Shown in pieces: positions 46,082 to 57,684 of a DNA stretch of 64,000 nt. Both the position numbers and the translations under genes were made by a program. The DNA comes from Primulina eburnea (taxonomy: Eukaryota > Streptophyta > Magnoliopsida > Lamiales > Gesneriaceae), in contig NW_027331343.1 in NCBI RefSeq assembly GCF_022965805.1, positions 1 through 64,000 of the forward strand, read 5' to 3'. How positions within the stretch are numbered: the stretch's first letter is position 1; each line of letters opens with the position of its first letter. The notes under the pieces are model-generated. The model was not told where the DNA came from, did no database searches, and was given only the letters and a program-made list of their open reading frames with translations.

Positions 46082-48357
46082 GTGAAAAACAGACCCAGTA
46101 GTTACCACAGGTACCATTCTTTACGATTATTTGCATATGTATTGTATATACTAATGCATTCTTTATGAGTATCTGTGACTGAGTTGCATGGAGATATGCA
46201 TTATATGTTGGATCTGATTATACTGTAGTATTGATTTCTTTGTTGTTGAGGAATATGTTGATATCAGAGATCTCTTTGACATGTATTACTACCGTGAGAG
46301 AACCCGGGATTGGTTATTATGATTGATTGTATTGTGATATATGATTTCGATTTCATTATTGACATGTAATGCTAAACAAGTAAGACATATGGTGGAATGT
46401 GTTCCAGAAAATGGTAAGATTAAGACTAGATCTAGTTGATAAATGAGGATTTTCGATCCAGAAGTCCTCAGAAATTGTAGGGTTTAGGACTCGATTATTA
46501 CAGAAAGGAACAGCTGGCATCCTTATGTATTCAGTAGATCCACTGAAATCGAGCCTAAAATTTGATATTAATATCATAGTTAACTGGTGTTTTCTTGATA
46601 AGATGTCGTATGGGTTCTCTATCAGAAAGATTGAAAGAATTGACAGATTAAAGTAGGGCTAAGGAATCCAGTTGATTGTGATTTCTCTTGAAGACATTTT
46701 AGTTCTGTTTCTAGATTGACAGAATGTGTTTCAGGGTATTTTGAAGAATTATGCTTGTTATATCTATGATTCCGGGATATATCCACAGCATCTGATTGTT
46801 TATATTGAATAGTTGAGACTGGGTTAAATATTCTGAGAACTATGATTATTGTATACAGCAATGGGTCAGGTAGGAATCCGAATGCAGTTATTGATACAGG
46901 TTATATTCAGATTATGCGGTATCAGGAATATCAAAATTAGCAGAATGTCAAAGATGTCAGAATTTTATTAGCTGGTTTGAGCAGATTGTCTTCTTCTGAT
47001 TTTCTTTCTCGTATTGCTGTATATCGCTGAGTATTGTTATTGTTCTAATCAGTATTGAGACCTTTTATATTGTTTGGGAGCATATTTTTTGCAGAGGGGT
47101 ATGGCGATGATTTGGGCACTGTGAGATTGATCAGTAGTCAGAATTATCAGTATTGCCAGAAATCGCTGTTTTTATGAGTTTCTTAACTCACTAGATCTGT
47201 ATAGGTGTGTGTTTCGATAATCCGAACAGAGTTTCGATCAGAGCAACCGATATGTGATTTGTGTTTGTATCAGATTGATTATCTTGTGATATCAGAATGT
47301 TTCAGAATTGTATAACAGAATTTGATATCTATAGTCAGAGCCAAATACCAGGTAGGTTTTCTTCTTTAATTTATATTATTAACTGATTGTTAGTACCGAA
47401 TAGTTTGAATCAGCTATCACAGTGTGTCAGACATGCACAGTGATTGGTTCCGTTTTCTTCGGATAGCAGACAGTGTTTGCTATAAATAGATTAAATCAGT
47501 TATGACAGAATTGTACTGCAATGTTAGCAGAAATTGTACAGATATGTCTGAATTGCTAACAGAGAAGAGAAAGATAGAAATCAGAGATTAGTACAGATTT
47601 TGTATATTTCTGAATAGAATGGGAGTACATTTCTATGGCTTTCGTATGGAATTACCGCCATGTTAGATTATGACTGATATGATTATGATTGACAGATTTC
47701 TCAATCTATATCTATCGGTTGGTACCAGATTACGTACAAACAGAACTAAATGAACATAGGTCGATGTCAAGAATGTTCAGATAGAACAGAAAATTTAAGT
47801 ATATTATATCAGATTGTGATTTTGATTGAGTTTGTACTTGTGATAGAAGATATCATGAGCTCTTTCGCGGATTTTTCACAGATTGACAGATAGTCAGAGG
47901 GTATTATCCAGATATTGGAAGATATTGGCAGAACTTTAGTACTGGATGTTAGTACTCAGTATGATGATTTTTTATTCTATATGAATTCTGTATGACAATA
48001 GTTTATCAAGATAGTTCAGAATGAACAGATTAAGAAAACCAACATCGGATGATGATGATTGGTATTTAAAGGCCGAAGTAGAATTATCCTTGGTGTGGGA
48101 TTAGCAGGTTTGATAACAACTGCTAGTATTGTTTTTATGAACTGTGATTGTTTAACGGATGTTTGATAACCACATGGCAGATAGATTCTGTCAGAGTGTT
48201 TAAGAGTATTAGAATGTATACTTTATGAAGTTTTATTCCAGAATTGAAATCAGAGATTGATACAAGAAAGAGATTTCAGAATGGATTCATTAAGAGAGGA
48301 GTTTGGAGTTAAACTCTATTATACATTTCTTCTCTTATATTTGAATTGATTGCTTAT
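46082..48357 (+). pseudogene. Family 1B pol fossil, left copy
   Basis: AT-rich and stop-riddled, matching 59506-61829 with about 57 fewer bases over the whole interval 45886-48394. A remnant of the post-Glu integrase segment (IIQILEDI...LVLDVSTQYDD) lies near 47880-47975. No intact gene is seen. Confidence 0.7.
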
Positions 48358-48394
48358 GAGTTCGAGGACGAACTCAGATCTAAAGGGGGAGAAA
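48358..48394 (+). promoter_or_regulatory. Family 1B hairpin plus polypurine tract, shared LTR
   Basis: GAGTTCG, AGGA, CGAACTC (48358-48375), then aaagggggagaaa before the LTR. Confidence 0.83.
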
Positions 48395-50389
48395 TAGTAA
48401 TGCCCGAGATTTAATCATTATAATCAGACGTTGATTAATTGACATGATTGAGATTATAAGAACTCAAATGAACCGATATGACCAGGCCGGGCGTCGTTGC
48501 ACTTGTTAGCCAAGTATTTGGGCAGAAACTTCGGCGCTCGAGCGGTAGAAAAGCACCGCCCGAGCGCCAAGGTATCACAAGTTATTGCTCGGACAGAAGG
48601 TTCGGCGCCAGGGCGGTAGATTTTGACCGCCCGAGCGCCAAGGTGCATTCGGAAAAGTCTTGGACCGAGAGTGCCGCGCTCGAGCGGTACTTTCTTACCG
48701 CTAGAGCGCCGACCCAATTTTGAGAAAAGAAGACACGTTTCATTTGCATGCAAGTTAGGATATATATATATGTTAGTAAACGATAATCCTCAGCAAATTA
48801 GAAGAAAGAAGATCGAGGATTCTCCAAGAAAATCCTTACGCCTTTTGTGAGAAATCCGTCCGTCTGATTTTGAATCCGACTTCAGTACTGTGTTCCTATC
48901 AACACAGGCTACAACTGGACGTAAGTTTTATTACGTTTAGACACGAGTTGAAATTATGATGTTGTCAGAATTGAATAGAATTCATATATGATGTTATTGT
49001 CATGTTAGACATCATAGAATCAAAGTCAGATCGAGAAACAGACTGCTTATGTAATTGTTATGAATTTCAGAAGATCTTGACTGAGATTTAACACTAGACT
49101 TGTAGTGTTCTTGAATTAAGAATAGAAAGATGAGTTTTTCTACGAATTCTGGTATTATATCTGTGATGTTTGATTTGACGGGATATCAAGACTGTATCGT
49201 TGTACCGTTAAAACATCAGTTGATTCAGATTGATCAGATTCAGTTATGATTTAGAGTTCATCGTGATATTCGTTGATATGAATCAGATGGTATTTTGTTC
49301 AGATATTGATCAGATTATGTACTGAGTCGAGTATTGACCAGAACAGATTGTGAATTGAATTATACATTGATACAGTATATTTGTTATTGTCATTTCAGAT
49401 CGGATATGGACAGACTGGACTTCGAGACTTCGTCTTCCTAAGACGGGGAAGATAAAGGTATAATTCATGTGATATCCGGGAAGAACAACTCAATTGAGAT
49501 CGCGTTGAGTTGCCCACTAAATCACATACTATACTCTTGTTATGTTTTATATGGTTATGTTATGATGATAAATTGTTATTCATGCATTAAGATAGGACAG
49601 TCTGGAGATCAGGCAGACTCTAGACGTTCGGCGATATCTCAGCTTAGGGGAAGATCACCTCCCTTATTGTAGATGTGGATACAGATCAGGCCGAAGCCTA
49701 GGAATAAGACGTACAGCACCACGTGTTGGGTAGGTGACAGCCAGTGACGTCTTATTCACCCCGGGATCCCTAGAGTTATAGTTGAGTCGAGTCTAGACAT
49801 GATTTGATTAGGACTGCATGCTCATATGGATGTGGCTCCTAGATCATGGGACCCATCATTATTACTTTCAGTTATGATAGCATGTTTGTATGATTTAGAT
49901 TGTTTATAGGCATGTTTAGCTGATTTGAAGTGCATGCTTGTTGTGATTAGATTTCATAGCTTATGAAATCTAATGTTTTGATTTTATTCGTGACAGCATG
50001 TTTCATGAATTATTTTATGTATATACATGTTTACCTTGTTTTATACTGGGATTTATTTCTCACCGGAGTTATCCGGCTGTTGTCTTGTTTTGTATGTGTG
50101 CATGACAACAGGTGGGGCTGGATCAGGGTCAAGATGATGATGAGAGAAGACGAGTGTAGCGTGGTGATTCCGGACTTACAGTAGACTTGGTTTTATTACT
50201 AGACTTTAGTAGTTGAACCTGAAATTAGCTTGTTGTATTTTAATACTGAAATGTATTTATACAGACATGTATAGTATTTAGATTCCATTACCTTCCGCAG
50301 TTATATCTTAAAACGAAAAATTTTTAGACCCTGTTTTATCTTAATTGATAATTTAAATCCCAAAGATAATTAGCGTCCGGGTCCCCACA
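48395..50389 (+). repeat. Family 1B LTR shared by two tandem element copies
   Basis: About 1995 bp, starting t(a)gtaatgcccgag (one extra base in TGTAATG) and ending CCCCACA. It serves as the 3' LTR of the left internal region (45886-48394) and the 5' LTR of the right one (50390-61867). It has three GC-rich hairpins at 48533-48709, a TATA-rich run at about 48761, ACGTAAGT at 48919-48926 and a conserved end block with gacaacag at 50104-50111. It lacks the CTGATTCG minisatellite of family 1A. Confidence 0.92.
48533..48709 (+). repeat. Three GC-rich hairpins in the family 1B U3
   Basis: Three successive stems of 13-14 bp: 48533-48546 with 48555-48568, 48604-48617 with 48626-48639, and 48676-48689 with 48696-48709. 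They are built from GGCGCTCGAGCGGT and ACCGCCCGAGCGCC. They stand just upstream of the TATA-rich run. Confidence 0.87.
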
Positions 50390-50394
50390 ACAGG

Positions 50395-50406
50395 TGGTAT
50401 CAGAGC
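50395..50406 (+). promoter_or_regulatory. Family 1B primer-binding site
   Basis: TGGTATCAGAGC lies five bases (ACAGG) after the LTR end. Confidence 0.9.
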
Positions 50407-50744
50407 GAGGATCCGTTAGAGATAGATCTTTAGATTGAGATAGTTAGAACTGATAGATATTTTAGATTGACTTAGATTGAGATAGAAGAGAATGAGCGGG
50501 GTAGATTGAATTTTCTTTCCTTGCATGTGATTGCTAGCATGAAAATGATTTCAATGTTGACTTACATTGTGTGTGCTAGCATGATTTATTGCTTTCCCTA
50601 TTACATGTTGCTTGTTATCTGAGTTGTTTGCAGCATGTAATTACTAAGCCTGGATCAGAACCGAGTCTGAATCAGAGGTATATGATCAGAGGAGGGCTGA
50701 GACAGATGGTATAACTTGTGTACTAATCGGTTTGATATTCAGAT

Positions 50745-51475
50745 ATACCGCCTCGGAGAATTCCAGAGAGAGGTAGTACTTCGTCTGAACAGATAGATGC
50801 ATCAGAAACTCAGATAGAAGTAAAGTTGGCAGAATTTCAGTTATTTCAGCCGCCGATTCTGAGTGGTACAGAGACGTCTGAAAAGTGTCAGGATTGGGTT
50901 GATGACATAGAGATATTGTTTAATCTACTGGAATGTACAGATGACCAGAGAGTTAAATTGGTATTTCACCAATTACAAGAGGCTGCCAGAAGTTGGTGGA
51001 TTACAATCAAAGGAATATTAGCACTACGTGGTACTGTGATCACGTGGGAAGTCTTTAAAGCTGAATTCTATCAAAGATTTTTCCCAGTTTCATACCGGGA
51101 GGACAAAAGAGCAGAATTTGAGAATTTGAGACAAGGTCAACTGAATGTTGAAGATTATGTTGCGAAATTCTCTACGCTACTGCATTTTGCTCCTCATTTG
51201 ACTGGAAATGACGACGCTGTAGTGAATCAGTTCGTCAGAGGATTGAATTCAGAGATAGTTGCATTGATGAACATGCAGCAACCTTATCATTTTGCTGATG
51301 TCTTGAGTAAAGCAAAGAGGGCGGAGGCGAGTCTGATTAGACAGCTAGGGAGGTTGTGCGTGAAGCCACCCCACACCCAGCAATCCCCTCTTCGATTCGA
51401 TCGAGGCAGTACGAGTGGAAAGCAAGAATTGCTGAAAGCTCGAAAGAAGTCATTCAAGAAATTGGGAAGTGGTTC
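50745..51475 (+). pseudogene. gag: Family 1B gag, 5' part (start codon lost, split by Tekay)
   Basis: By alignment with the family 1A gag, the start lies at 50745, but the codon is ATA, not ATG; the next in-frame ATG is at 50826. The frame is otherwise open and shows the retrotrans_gag domain: CQDWVDDIEILFNLLE, ARSWW, TWEVFKAEFYQRFFPV, LRQGQLNVEDYVAKFSTLLHFAP, FVRGLNSEI. It runs into the Tekay LTR at 51476, where read-through adds about 25 foreign codons. The zinc knuckles lie 7.8 kb away at 59307. Confidence 0.9.
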
Positions 51476-53086
51476 TGTAATAGCCGAGCCCGGTGTACGG
51501 TACGGTTTAAGCTTTATTGTGTTAATTGGGTTTATGATTAGTCGTTTATAGTTGTGTTTTGGGCTATAGTATTATTGGTTATTATTTATTTGAGGTATTA
51601 GTTGGTGTTGATTGTTCGTTTCAGCGTTTCGGATCGATTTTAGTTGAGTTTGTACTGTTCATTGCCGTGAGTAGAGTGCACCCGCGCTCTTAGATGAGTG
51701 CCCCCGCGGTGTACTATTCATCATTTGGCATTTTGAGGGCCGTGGCATGACCGCACCCGCGGCAGTGCAAGGACCGCACCCGCGGTGTGCACCGCACCCG
51801 CGGTAATTGTAGCACCGCACCCGCGGTGATCGTGCATGAGAATTATTTTGGTATGCCGAGAGCATGGCGCACCCGCGGTGCTTGTGTTGGCGCACCCGCG
51901 GTGTAAGTATGGGCGAGTTTTTAAGTCACTTTTTGGGAGTTGTTGGCCATACCTTATCCTATTCCTTCTCTTCTTTACCGATTTTCTCTCCATTGGCAAG
52001 GGTTTTCATCCATTTCTTTAGCTTCCTACCTTTGATTCTTGGAGTTATTTGGATTTCCGACTTGAGATCATCGTTCTCCGTGGTATAAGGAAGCTTAGGT
52101 AAGTTTTTGGTGCGATTCTAACGAGGTTTTGAGTTAAGGGTTATTTTGGATTTGATGTTTGAGTTGTTTAATGGATTATTTGGCTTGTACTTGTGGATCT
52201 AGAGTTGATATTGGTGTTATTTATGGATTATTGTTGTAGGTGGTGTACCAAGAGCTTATTTGAGGTGTTCTATTGGTAGTAAGTGGAATTTCATCCTTTT
52301 TGCTCACATGATATTATATGTATTGTGTTTTAAAGGTTTCAAAGTGTTATTCCCTTCCATTGATCCATTGCTATGTATTCATTTCATTGATTATCTATTG
52401 GAGGCATTGTATGTCTCACCATTGTTATAAAGGGAATACAAGAAATATTATGAGATTGCGAAACGACGGCCTTAAATGCTATTGAGAATTCAAATGTTTT
52501 ATTATTTATCATAGCCATGGCATTGCATGCAATTAGATGATCATCGACCATAGGCTTTTATCCCCTCACAGTTATCGATTTATATCGATGGGATATTGGC
52601 AACCACAGTCACAGATACTATTGATATCAATCCAACCATAGAAAAGAGAAATACCATCGTTTTGCTATCTATTGCCATTGCTATTGCTACAGTTATTGCT
52701 ACGTTATTCATGTTTCAGAGTCGATGGTATTTATGATTTAAAAGCCATGTTTTACAGTGTATACTATGTATCATTGCTATGTAAGAGTTCCACTTGCTGA
52801 GATTTATTCTCATTTCAGTTATTTTCATGTGATGCAGATAAGAGCGACGGACCGGGACGTTGACTGTGGATGGGGGTCATATGCATACGAAGATTGGAAG
52901 GATGATTATTTTGTACCACTTTGTAACATGATCACACTAATGATATTTTGTATTTTGTTATGTCATTGGAATGATCATGTTGTTATTTTGTAAACACTTT
53001 TATGAAATGTATTTTGAAACTCCTTCCATTTGAAAGAAAATATTAAATTCCGCTGTATTTTAATTGTATCGGGTCAGGGTGTCACA
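51476..53086 (+). repeat. Tekay 5' LTR
   Basis: 1611 bp, TGTAATAGCC...GTGTCACA. It carries about eight GC-rich CCGCACCCGCGGTG-type units at 51676-51905, a splice-donor-like AGGTAAGTTTTT at 52097 and an acceptor-like gtgatgcag at 52829-52837. Short open frames (for example 51836-52088 and 52757-52993) recur in every LTR copy and are not genes. Confidence 0.94.
51676..51905 (+). repeat. CCGCACCCGCGGTG repeats in the Tekay U3 (5' LTR)
   Basis: Eight or so units sharing (C/G)(C/G)GCACCCGCGGTG, each containing a CCGCGG palindrome, spaced irregularly. The same set is at about 44568-44720 and 57885-58114. Confidence 0.9.
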
Positions 53087-53091
53087 TTTAG

Positions 53092-53103
53092 TGGTATCAG
53101 AGC
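53092..53103 (+). promoter_or_regulatory. Tekay primer-binding site
   Basis: TGGTATCAGAGC, initiator-Met tRNA type, five bases (TTTAG) after the LTR. Confidence 0.92.
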
Positions 53104-53219
53104 GGTGTTCTTCGGACCAATGCATATGACTTCGTCTACTTTCAACTGTCCGGGTATGTTTTCTTGCATCTATCCATTGTTATATTTATTGATTGGTGTC
53201 TTGTGAGCAATTGTAGAGT

Positions 53220-56200
53220 ATGCCTCCTAAGCGTAAGGCGGTAGAGGGTGAGGATAGTTCTTCCTCGAGAGTTGTCGACGAGTTCGGCAAGTTGCTTAAG
53301 GAGCAGGCTAAGGTGCATAGCGATCAGATTCAGCAGTTGCTCCGATTGCAAGGAGCAGGTCAGGGTCGAGGCCAAGTGAGAGGTCAAGTTGCTCAGGCCG
53401 TTGGCACTGATGCCGTCTTTTCTGCTTTCAAGAGAATGGATCCACCGGAATTCGCAGGTAGCACCGATCCTCTAGTTGCTGTCGAGTGGGTCAAGGCGCT
53501 TGAAGCTATCTTTGATCATCTCCAGTACGAGGATAAAGACAGGATTAGCTGTGCAGTGTTCATGTTGGTTAAGGCTGCCCGCATTTGGTGGAATGCTACG
53601 AAAGTTGGAGTTGATGTTGCGACACTGAAGTGGTCAGAGTTCACTGACTTGTTCTACGACAAGTATTTCCCCGACGCACTTCGAGCAAGGAAGGTTACGG
53701 AGTTCTTGGAACTTAGACAGGGGAGCTTGGATGTTGGCCAGTATATTCTGAAGTTTGAGGAAGGTTGCCTATTTGCTCCGTATATTGCTTCGAACGACAA
53801 GGACAAGGGCGCTCATTTCATTCGAGGCCTTAGAGCGGAGATTCGTCGTGATATCAACATGTCCAAAGCTGTTACTTTCAAGGAGATTGTATCCAAAGCT
53901 TTGTTGGCCGAGCAGGATGAGAAGGACATTGCCCGGGAGAGGCAAGAGAGACACCAGGCCATTGCTCAGAGAGGCCAGGGTTCTAATCAGAGGGGCAGGG
54001 ATCGTTTCAAGGGCAAGGGCAAGATGGAGTCGAGTCCTAGACCTCCGCCAGTTCCAGTTCCATTTGATCCTGAGAAGCCGCAGTGTCCAAAGTGTGGTAA
54101 GCATCATCGAGGAGAGTGCAGATTGGGCACTCATACTTGTTTTCGTTGTGGCGCGGCAGGCCACGTTGCCAGGAATTGCCCGAGGGGAGATAGCCAAGGG
54201 AAGGTGCAGGGTCGTATCTTTTCCATGACGAAGGAAGGTATTAATCGTGAATCTTCATTGATCCTTAGTACTATTTTGATTTCAGGCAGAGTAGCTACTA
54301 CTTTGATTGATACTGGTGCTACTCATTCTTTTATGTCTGAATTATTTTTGAGATCTTTGGGTATAGTTCCTTCTATTCTTCCCCTTCATCTTAATGTTGT
54401 TTTGCCTTCGGGGGACGTGTTGTGCCCGACATCGATTGTCTTTGCGTGCCCTGTTCGTATTGAGGAGCGAGTTGTCTTCGCTGATTTGATTGTTATCCCT
54501 ATGGTTGCTTTCGACGTTATTCTTGGCATGGATTGGCTTTCGACTTACCGTGCAGTTATCGATTGTGTTGCTAAGAAGGTGACTTTTGCAGATGATGGCC
54601 AGGGAGGAGCGCTCGCCAGTGCAGGTACTTCGCTGGTCCTTCCTTTTATTTCTTGTCTTGAGGCTGAGAGATTGTTGTGTAGAGGTTGCGATGGATTTCT
54701 TGCTTCTATTGTGGATGTTGATAGATTGATTAAGTTGAATGTAGATGATATTGATGTGGTGAGGGAGTTTGCTGATGTGTTTGAGGATGATGTTCCGGGT
54801 TTGCCGCCGGATAGGGATGTTGAGTTTATGATCGATTTAGCTCCAGGTACGGTTCCTATCTCTAAGGCTCCGTACAGGATGGCCCCTACCGAGATGAAGG
54901 AGTTGAAGACTCAGTTGCAGGATCTTTTAGACAAAGGCTTTATTCGTCCGAGTTCTTCGCCTTGGGGAGCTCCGGTTCTGTTTGTCAAGAAGAAGGATGG
55001 TTCCTTGCGGCTGTGTATCGACTACAGGGAGCTCAACAAAGTGACTGTCAAGAACAAGTATCCGTTGCCTCGGATAGATGATTTGTTTGATCAGCTCCAT
55101 GGTGCCACTGTGTTCTCGAAGATTGATCTTCGGTCTGGCTACTATCAGTTGAAGGTTAGGGAGTCTGATATCCCTAAGACAGCTTTCCGGACCAGGTATG
55201 GTCACTATGAGTTTCTTGTCATGTCTTTTGGGTTGACCAATGCCCCTTCAATCTTCATGGACCTGATGAACCGTGTGTTCAAGCCTTATCTGGATAGCTT
55301 CGTCATTGTCTTCATTGACGATATCTTGATCTATTCCAAGACCAGAGAGCTTCATGCCGAGCATCTCAGAGTTGTTCTTCAGTTGTTGCGAGAGAAGAGG
55401 TTGTTTGCCAAGCTGAAGAAGTGTGAGTTTTGGCTGGATCAGATTTCTTTTCTAGGCCATGTTGTTTCGAGAGATGGCATTGCTGTTGATCCATTGAAGA
55501 TAGAGGCGATTCAGAGTTGGCCTATTCCTACCACTGTTTCAGAGGTTCGCAGTTTCCTTGGTTTGGCAGGTTACTATCGTCGTTTCATTTCAGGTTTCTC
55601 CAAGATTGCCCTGCCATTGTCCAATCTGACGAGGAAGACTGTGAAGTTCGAGTGGTCTATTGATTGCCAGAGTGCATTTCAGGAGTTGAAGGACAGATTG
55701 ACGACAGCTCCTGTTCTTTCTTTGCCCAGTGGTTCAGAGGACTTTGTGGTCTATACCGATGCGTCGAAGAGAGGCCTTGGTGCAGTGTTGATGCAGCGAG
55801 GTAAGGTCATTGCCTATGCGTCTCGCCAGTTGAAGGATTATGAGAAGAATTATCCGACGCACGATTTGGAGCTTGCAGCTGTGGTTTTCGCCCTTAAGAT
55901 TTGGAGACATTATCTGTATGGCGAAAAGTGTGAGATCTTCACAGACCACAAGAGTTTGAAGTATCTGTTCTCGCAGAAAGAGCTCAATATGCGACAGAGG
56001 AGGTGGTTAGAGCTGGTCAAGGATTATGATGTGGCCATCAGCTATCACCCAGGGAAGGCGAATGTGGTGGCTGATGCTTTGAGCCGCAAATCGAGTGCTT
56101 CTTTGAGTTCTTTGATTCAGAGACCATTGTTGATGGATTTGCAGAGAGAGGAGATTGATCTAGTGATTCCAGGTACCATTGCTCGCTTTTCAGCGTTGGT

Positions 56201-57644
56201 CATTCGATCTACTTTGACGGACAGGATCCGTAGAGAGCAGTCGACTGATGTTCAGTTGACAGAGTTGAGAGCTAGAGCTGAGGCTAGAGGGAATTCAGAG
56301 TTTAGTCTGAATGGTGATGGTTTGGTAACTTTCAGAGGCCGTATTTGTGTTCCTTCTGGCGACGATATTCGTAGAGACGTCTTGACAGAGGCTCATACCG
56401 CACCTTATTCGATTCATCCAGGCAGTACGAAGATGTATCAGGATCTTCGTCGACTTTACTGGTGGCCAGGTATGAAGAAAGATATTGCTTTGTTCATTTC
56501 TCAGTGCCTTACTTGTCAGCAGGTTAAGATTGAGCATCAGAGACCTGCTGGGACATTGCTATCTTTGCCGATTCCTCAGTGGAAGTGGGAGCACATCACC
56601 ATGGATTTCGTGACTGGTCTGCCCAGAGTTCAGAGGGGTTATAATTCCATTTGGGTCATTGTTGATAGATTGACCAAGTCGGCTCATTTTCTCCCAGTCA
56701 AGACGACGTATTCGATGTCTCAGTATGCCGAGGACTACATTGCCGAGATTGTTAGACTTCATGGTGTGCCCGTGTCGATTGTGTCTGATCGTGACCCTAG
56801 ATTTACCTCCGAGTTTTGGAAGAGTCTTCACAGAGCTTTGGGTTCTCGATTAGCTTTCAGTACAGCTTATCATCCTCAGAGCGACGGTCAGTCAGAGAGA
56901 GTCATTCAGATTCTGGAGGATATGCTCAGAGCTTGTACTATTGACTATTCTGGTAGTTGGGATTCTAAGCTGCCACTTGTGGAGTTCACGTACAACAATA
57001 GCTACCAGGCGACGATTGGCATGGCACCGTATGAGGCACTTTATGGCAGGAAGTGCAGATCCCCTTTGTTTTGGGATGAGGTTGGAGAGAGGAAGATGTT
57101 GGGTCCCGAGTTGGTCCAGCAGACTGCCGATGTTGTTGCAGTTATCAGAGAGAGGATGAAGACTGCTCAGTCGAGGCAGAAGAGTTATGCAGATGTTCGT
57201 CGCAGACCTTTGAAGTTCGAGGTTGGCGATCATGTTTTTCTGAAGATAGCACCTCTCAAGGGTGTGATGAGATTTGGCAAGAAGGGCAAGTTGAGCCCTA
57301 GATTCATTGGTCCATTCGAGATATTGGACAGAGTTGGTGACCGAGCCTACAGATTAGCCCTACCGCCCGATCTTGACAGAGTCCATAATGTGTTTCACGT
57401 ATCGATGCTCAGGAAGTATATTGCAGATCCTTCCCATGTTCTTCGCCACGAGCCATTGGACTTGACGCCGAATTTGACTTACCAAGAGATTCCGGTCCAG
57501 ATTTTGGATCGCACTGTCAGAGTATTGAGGAACAAAGAGATCGGCATCGTTAAAGTCCTTTGGAGGAACCATTTGATCGAGGAGGCTACGTGGGAACCAG
57601 AGACTGAGATGAGAGAGAGGTATCCTGAGTTGTTCGTGCCGTGA
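53220..57644 (+). CDS. gag-pol: Tekay/Del gag-pol polyprotein, 1474 codons
   Basis: A single open frame with all the enzymes needed to copy and insert the element. Domains in order: capsid (about residues 60-245), two zinc knuckles (289-320, [12 protein letters not shown] and [14 protein letters not shown]), aspartic protease with DTG at 364-366, reverse transcriptase with FIDD at 698-701, RNase H with YTDAS (Asp 847), integrase zinc finger from [10 protein letters not shown] (His 1059) to CLTC (Cys 1096 and 1099), integrase core with Asp 1129, Asp 1190 and Glu 1226 (X60 and X35 spacing), a GPY/F-like FIGPFEIL stretch, and a C-terminal chromodomain-like segment ([26 protein letters not shown]) that in chromoviruses guides insertion to particular chromatin. 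No frameshift or missing key residue was seen. It is the only candidate autonomous element here and could in principle serve the gag-only family in trans, though their gags differ. Confidence 0.96.
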   Translation: MPPKRKAVEGEDSSSSRVVDEFGKLLKEQAKVHSDQIQQLLRLQGAGQGRGQVRGQVAQAVGTDAVFSAFKRMDPPEFAGSTDPLVAVEWVKALEAIFDHLQYEDKDRISCAVFMLVKAARIWWNATKVGVDVATLKWSEFTDLFYDKYFPDALRARKVTEFLELRQGSLDVGQYILKFEEGCLFAPYIASNDKDKGAHFIRGLRAEIRRDINMSKAVTFKEIVSKALLAEQDEKDIARERQERHQAIAQRGQGSNQRGRDRFKGKGKMESSPRPPPVPVPFDPEKPQCPKCGKHHRGECRLGTHTCFRCGAAGHVARNCPRGDSQGKVQGRIFSMTKEGINRESSLILSTILISGRVATTLIDTGATHSFMSELFLRSLGIVPSILPLHLNVVLPSGDVLCPTSIVFACPVRIEERVVFADLIVIPMVAFDVILGMDWLSTYRAVIDCVAKKVTFADDGQGGALASAGTSLVLPFISCLEAERLLCRGCDGFLASIVDVDRLIKLNVDDIDVVREFADVFEDDVPGLPPDRDVEFMIDLAPGTVPISKAPYRMAPTEMKELKTQLQDLLDKGFIRPSSSPWGAPVLFVKKKDGSLRLCIDYRELNKVTVKNKYPLPRIDDLFDQLHGATVFSKIDLRSGYYQLKVRESDIPKTAFRTRYGHYEFLVMSFGLTNAPSIFMDLMNRVFKPYLDSFVIVFIDDILIYSKTRELHAEHLRVVLQLLREKRLFAKLKKCEFWLDQISFLGHVVSRDGIAVDPLKIEAIQSWPIPTTVSEVRSFLGLAGYYRRFISGFSKIALPLSNLTRKTVKFEWSIDCQSAFQELKDRLTTAPVLSLPSGSEDFVVYTDASKRGLGAVLMQRGKVIAYASRQLKDYEKNYPTHDLELAAVVFALKIWRHYLYGEKCEIFTDHKSLKYLFSQKELNMRQRRWLELVKDYDVAISYHPGKANVVADALSRKSSASLSSLIQRPLLMDLQREEIDLVIPGTIARFSALVIRSTLTDRIRREQSTDVQLTELRARAEARGNSEFSLNGDGLVTFRGRICVPSGDDIRRDVLTEAHTAPYSIHPGSTKMYQDLRRLYWWPGMKKDIALFISQCLTCQQVKIEHQRPAGTLLSLPIPQWKWEHITMDFVTGLPRVQRGYNSIWVIVDRLTKSAHFLPVKTTYSMSQYAEDYIAEIVRLHGVPVSIVSDRDPRFTSEFWKSLHRALGSRLAFSTAYHPQSDGQSERVIQILEDMLRACTIDYSGSWDSKLPLVEFTYNNSYQATIGMAPYEALYGRKCRSPLFWDEVGERKMLGPELVQQTADVVAVIRERMKTAQSRQKSYADVRRRPLKFEVGDHVFLKIAPLKGVMRFGKKGKLSPRFIGPFEILDRVGDRAYRLALPPDLDRVHNVFHVSMLRKYIADPSHVLRHEPLDLTPNLTYQEIPVQILDRTVRVLRNKEIGIVKVLWRNHLIEEATWEPETEMRERYPELFVP

Positions 57645-57648
57645 CGTC

Positions 57649-57684
57649 AATTTCGAGGACGAAATTCCTCTAAGGAGGGGAGAT
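57649..57684 (+). promoter_or_regulatory. Tekay hairpin plus polypurine tract
   Basis: AATTTCG (57649-57655), AGGA loop, CGAAATT (57660-57666), then taaggaggggagat ending at the LTR start 57685. The hairpin begins five bases after the gag-pol stop codon. Confidence 0.88.

Noticed and set aside
48454..48850. Overlapping frames on both strands near the GC-rich hairpins
   Set aside because: CG-rich palindromes suppress stops on both strands. The frames repeat in the other LTR at 61926-62322 and have no domain.
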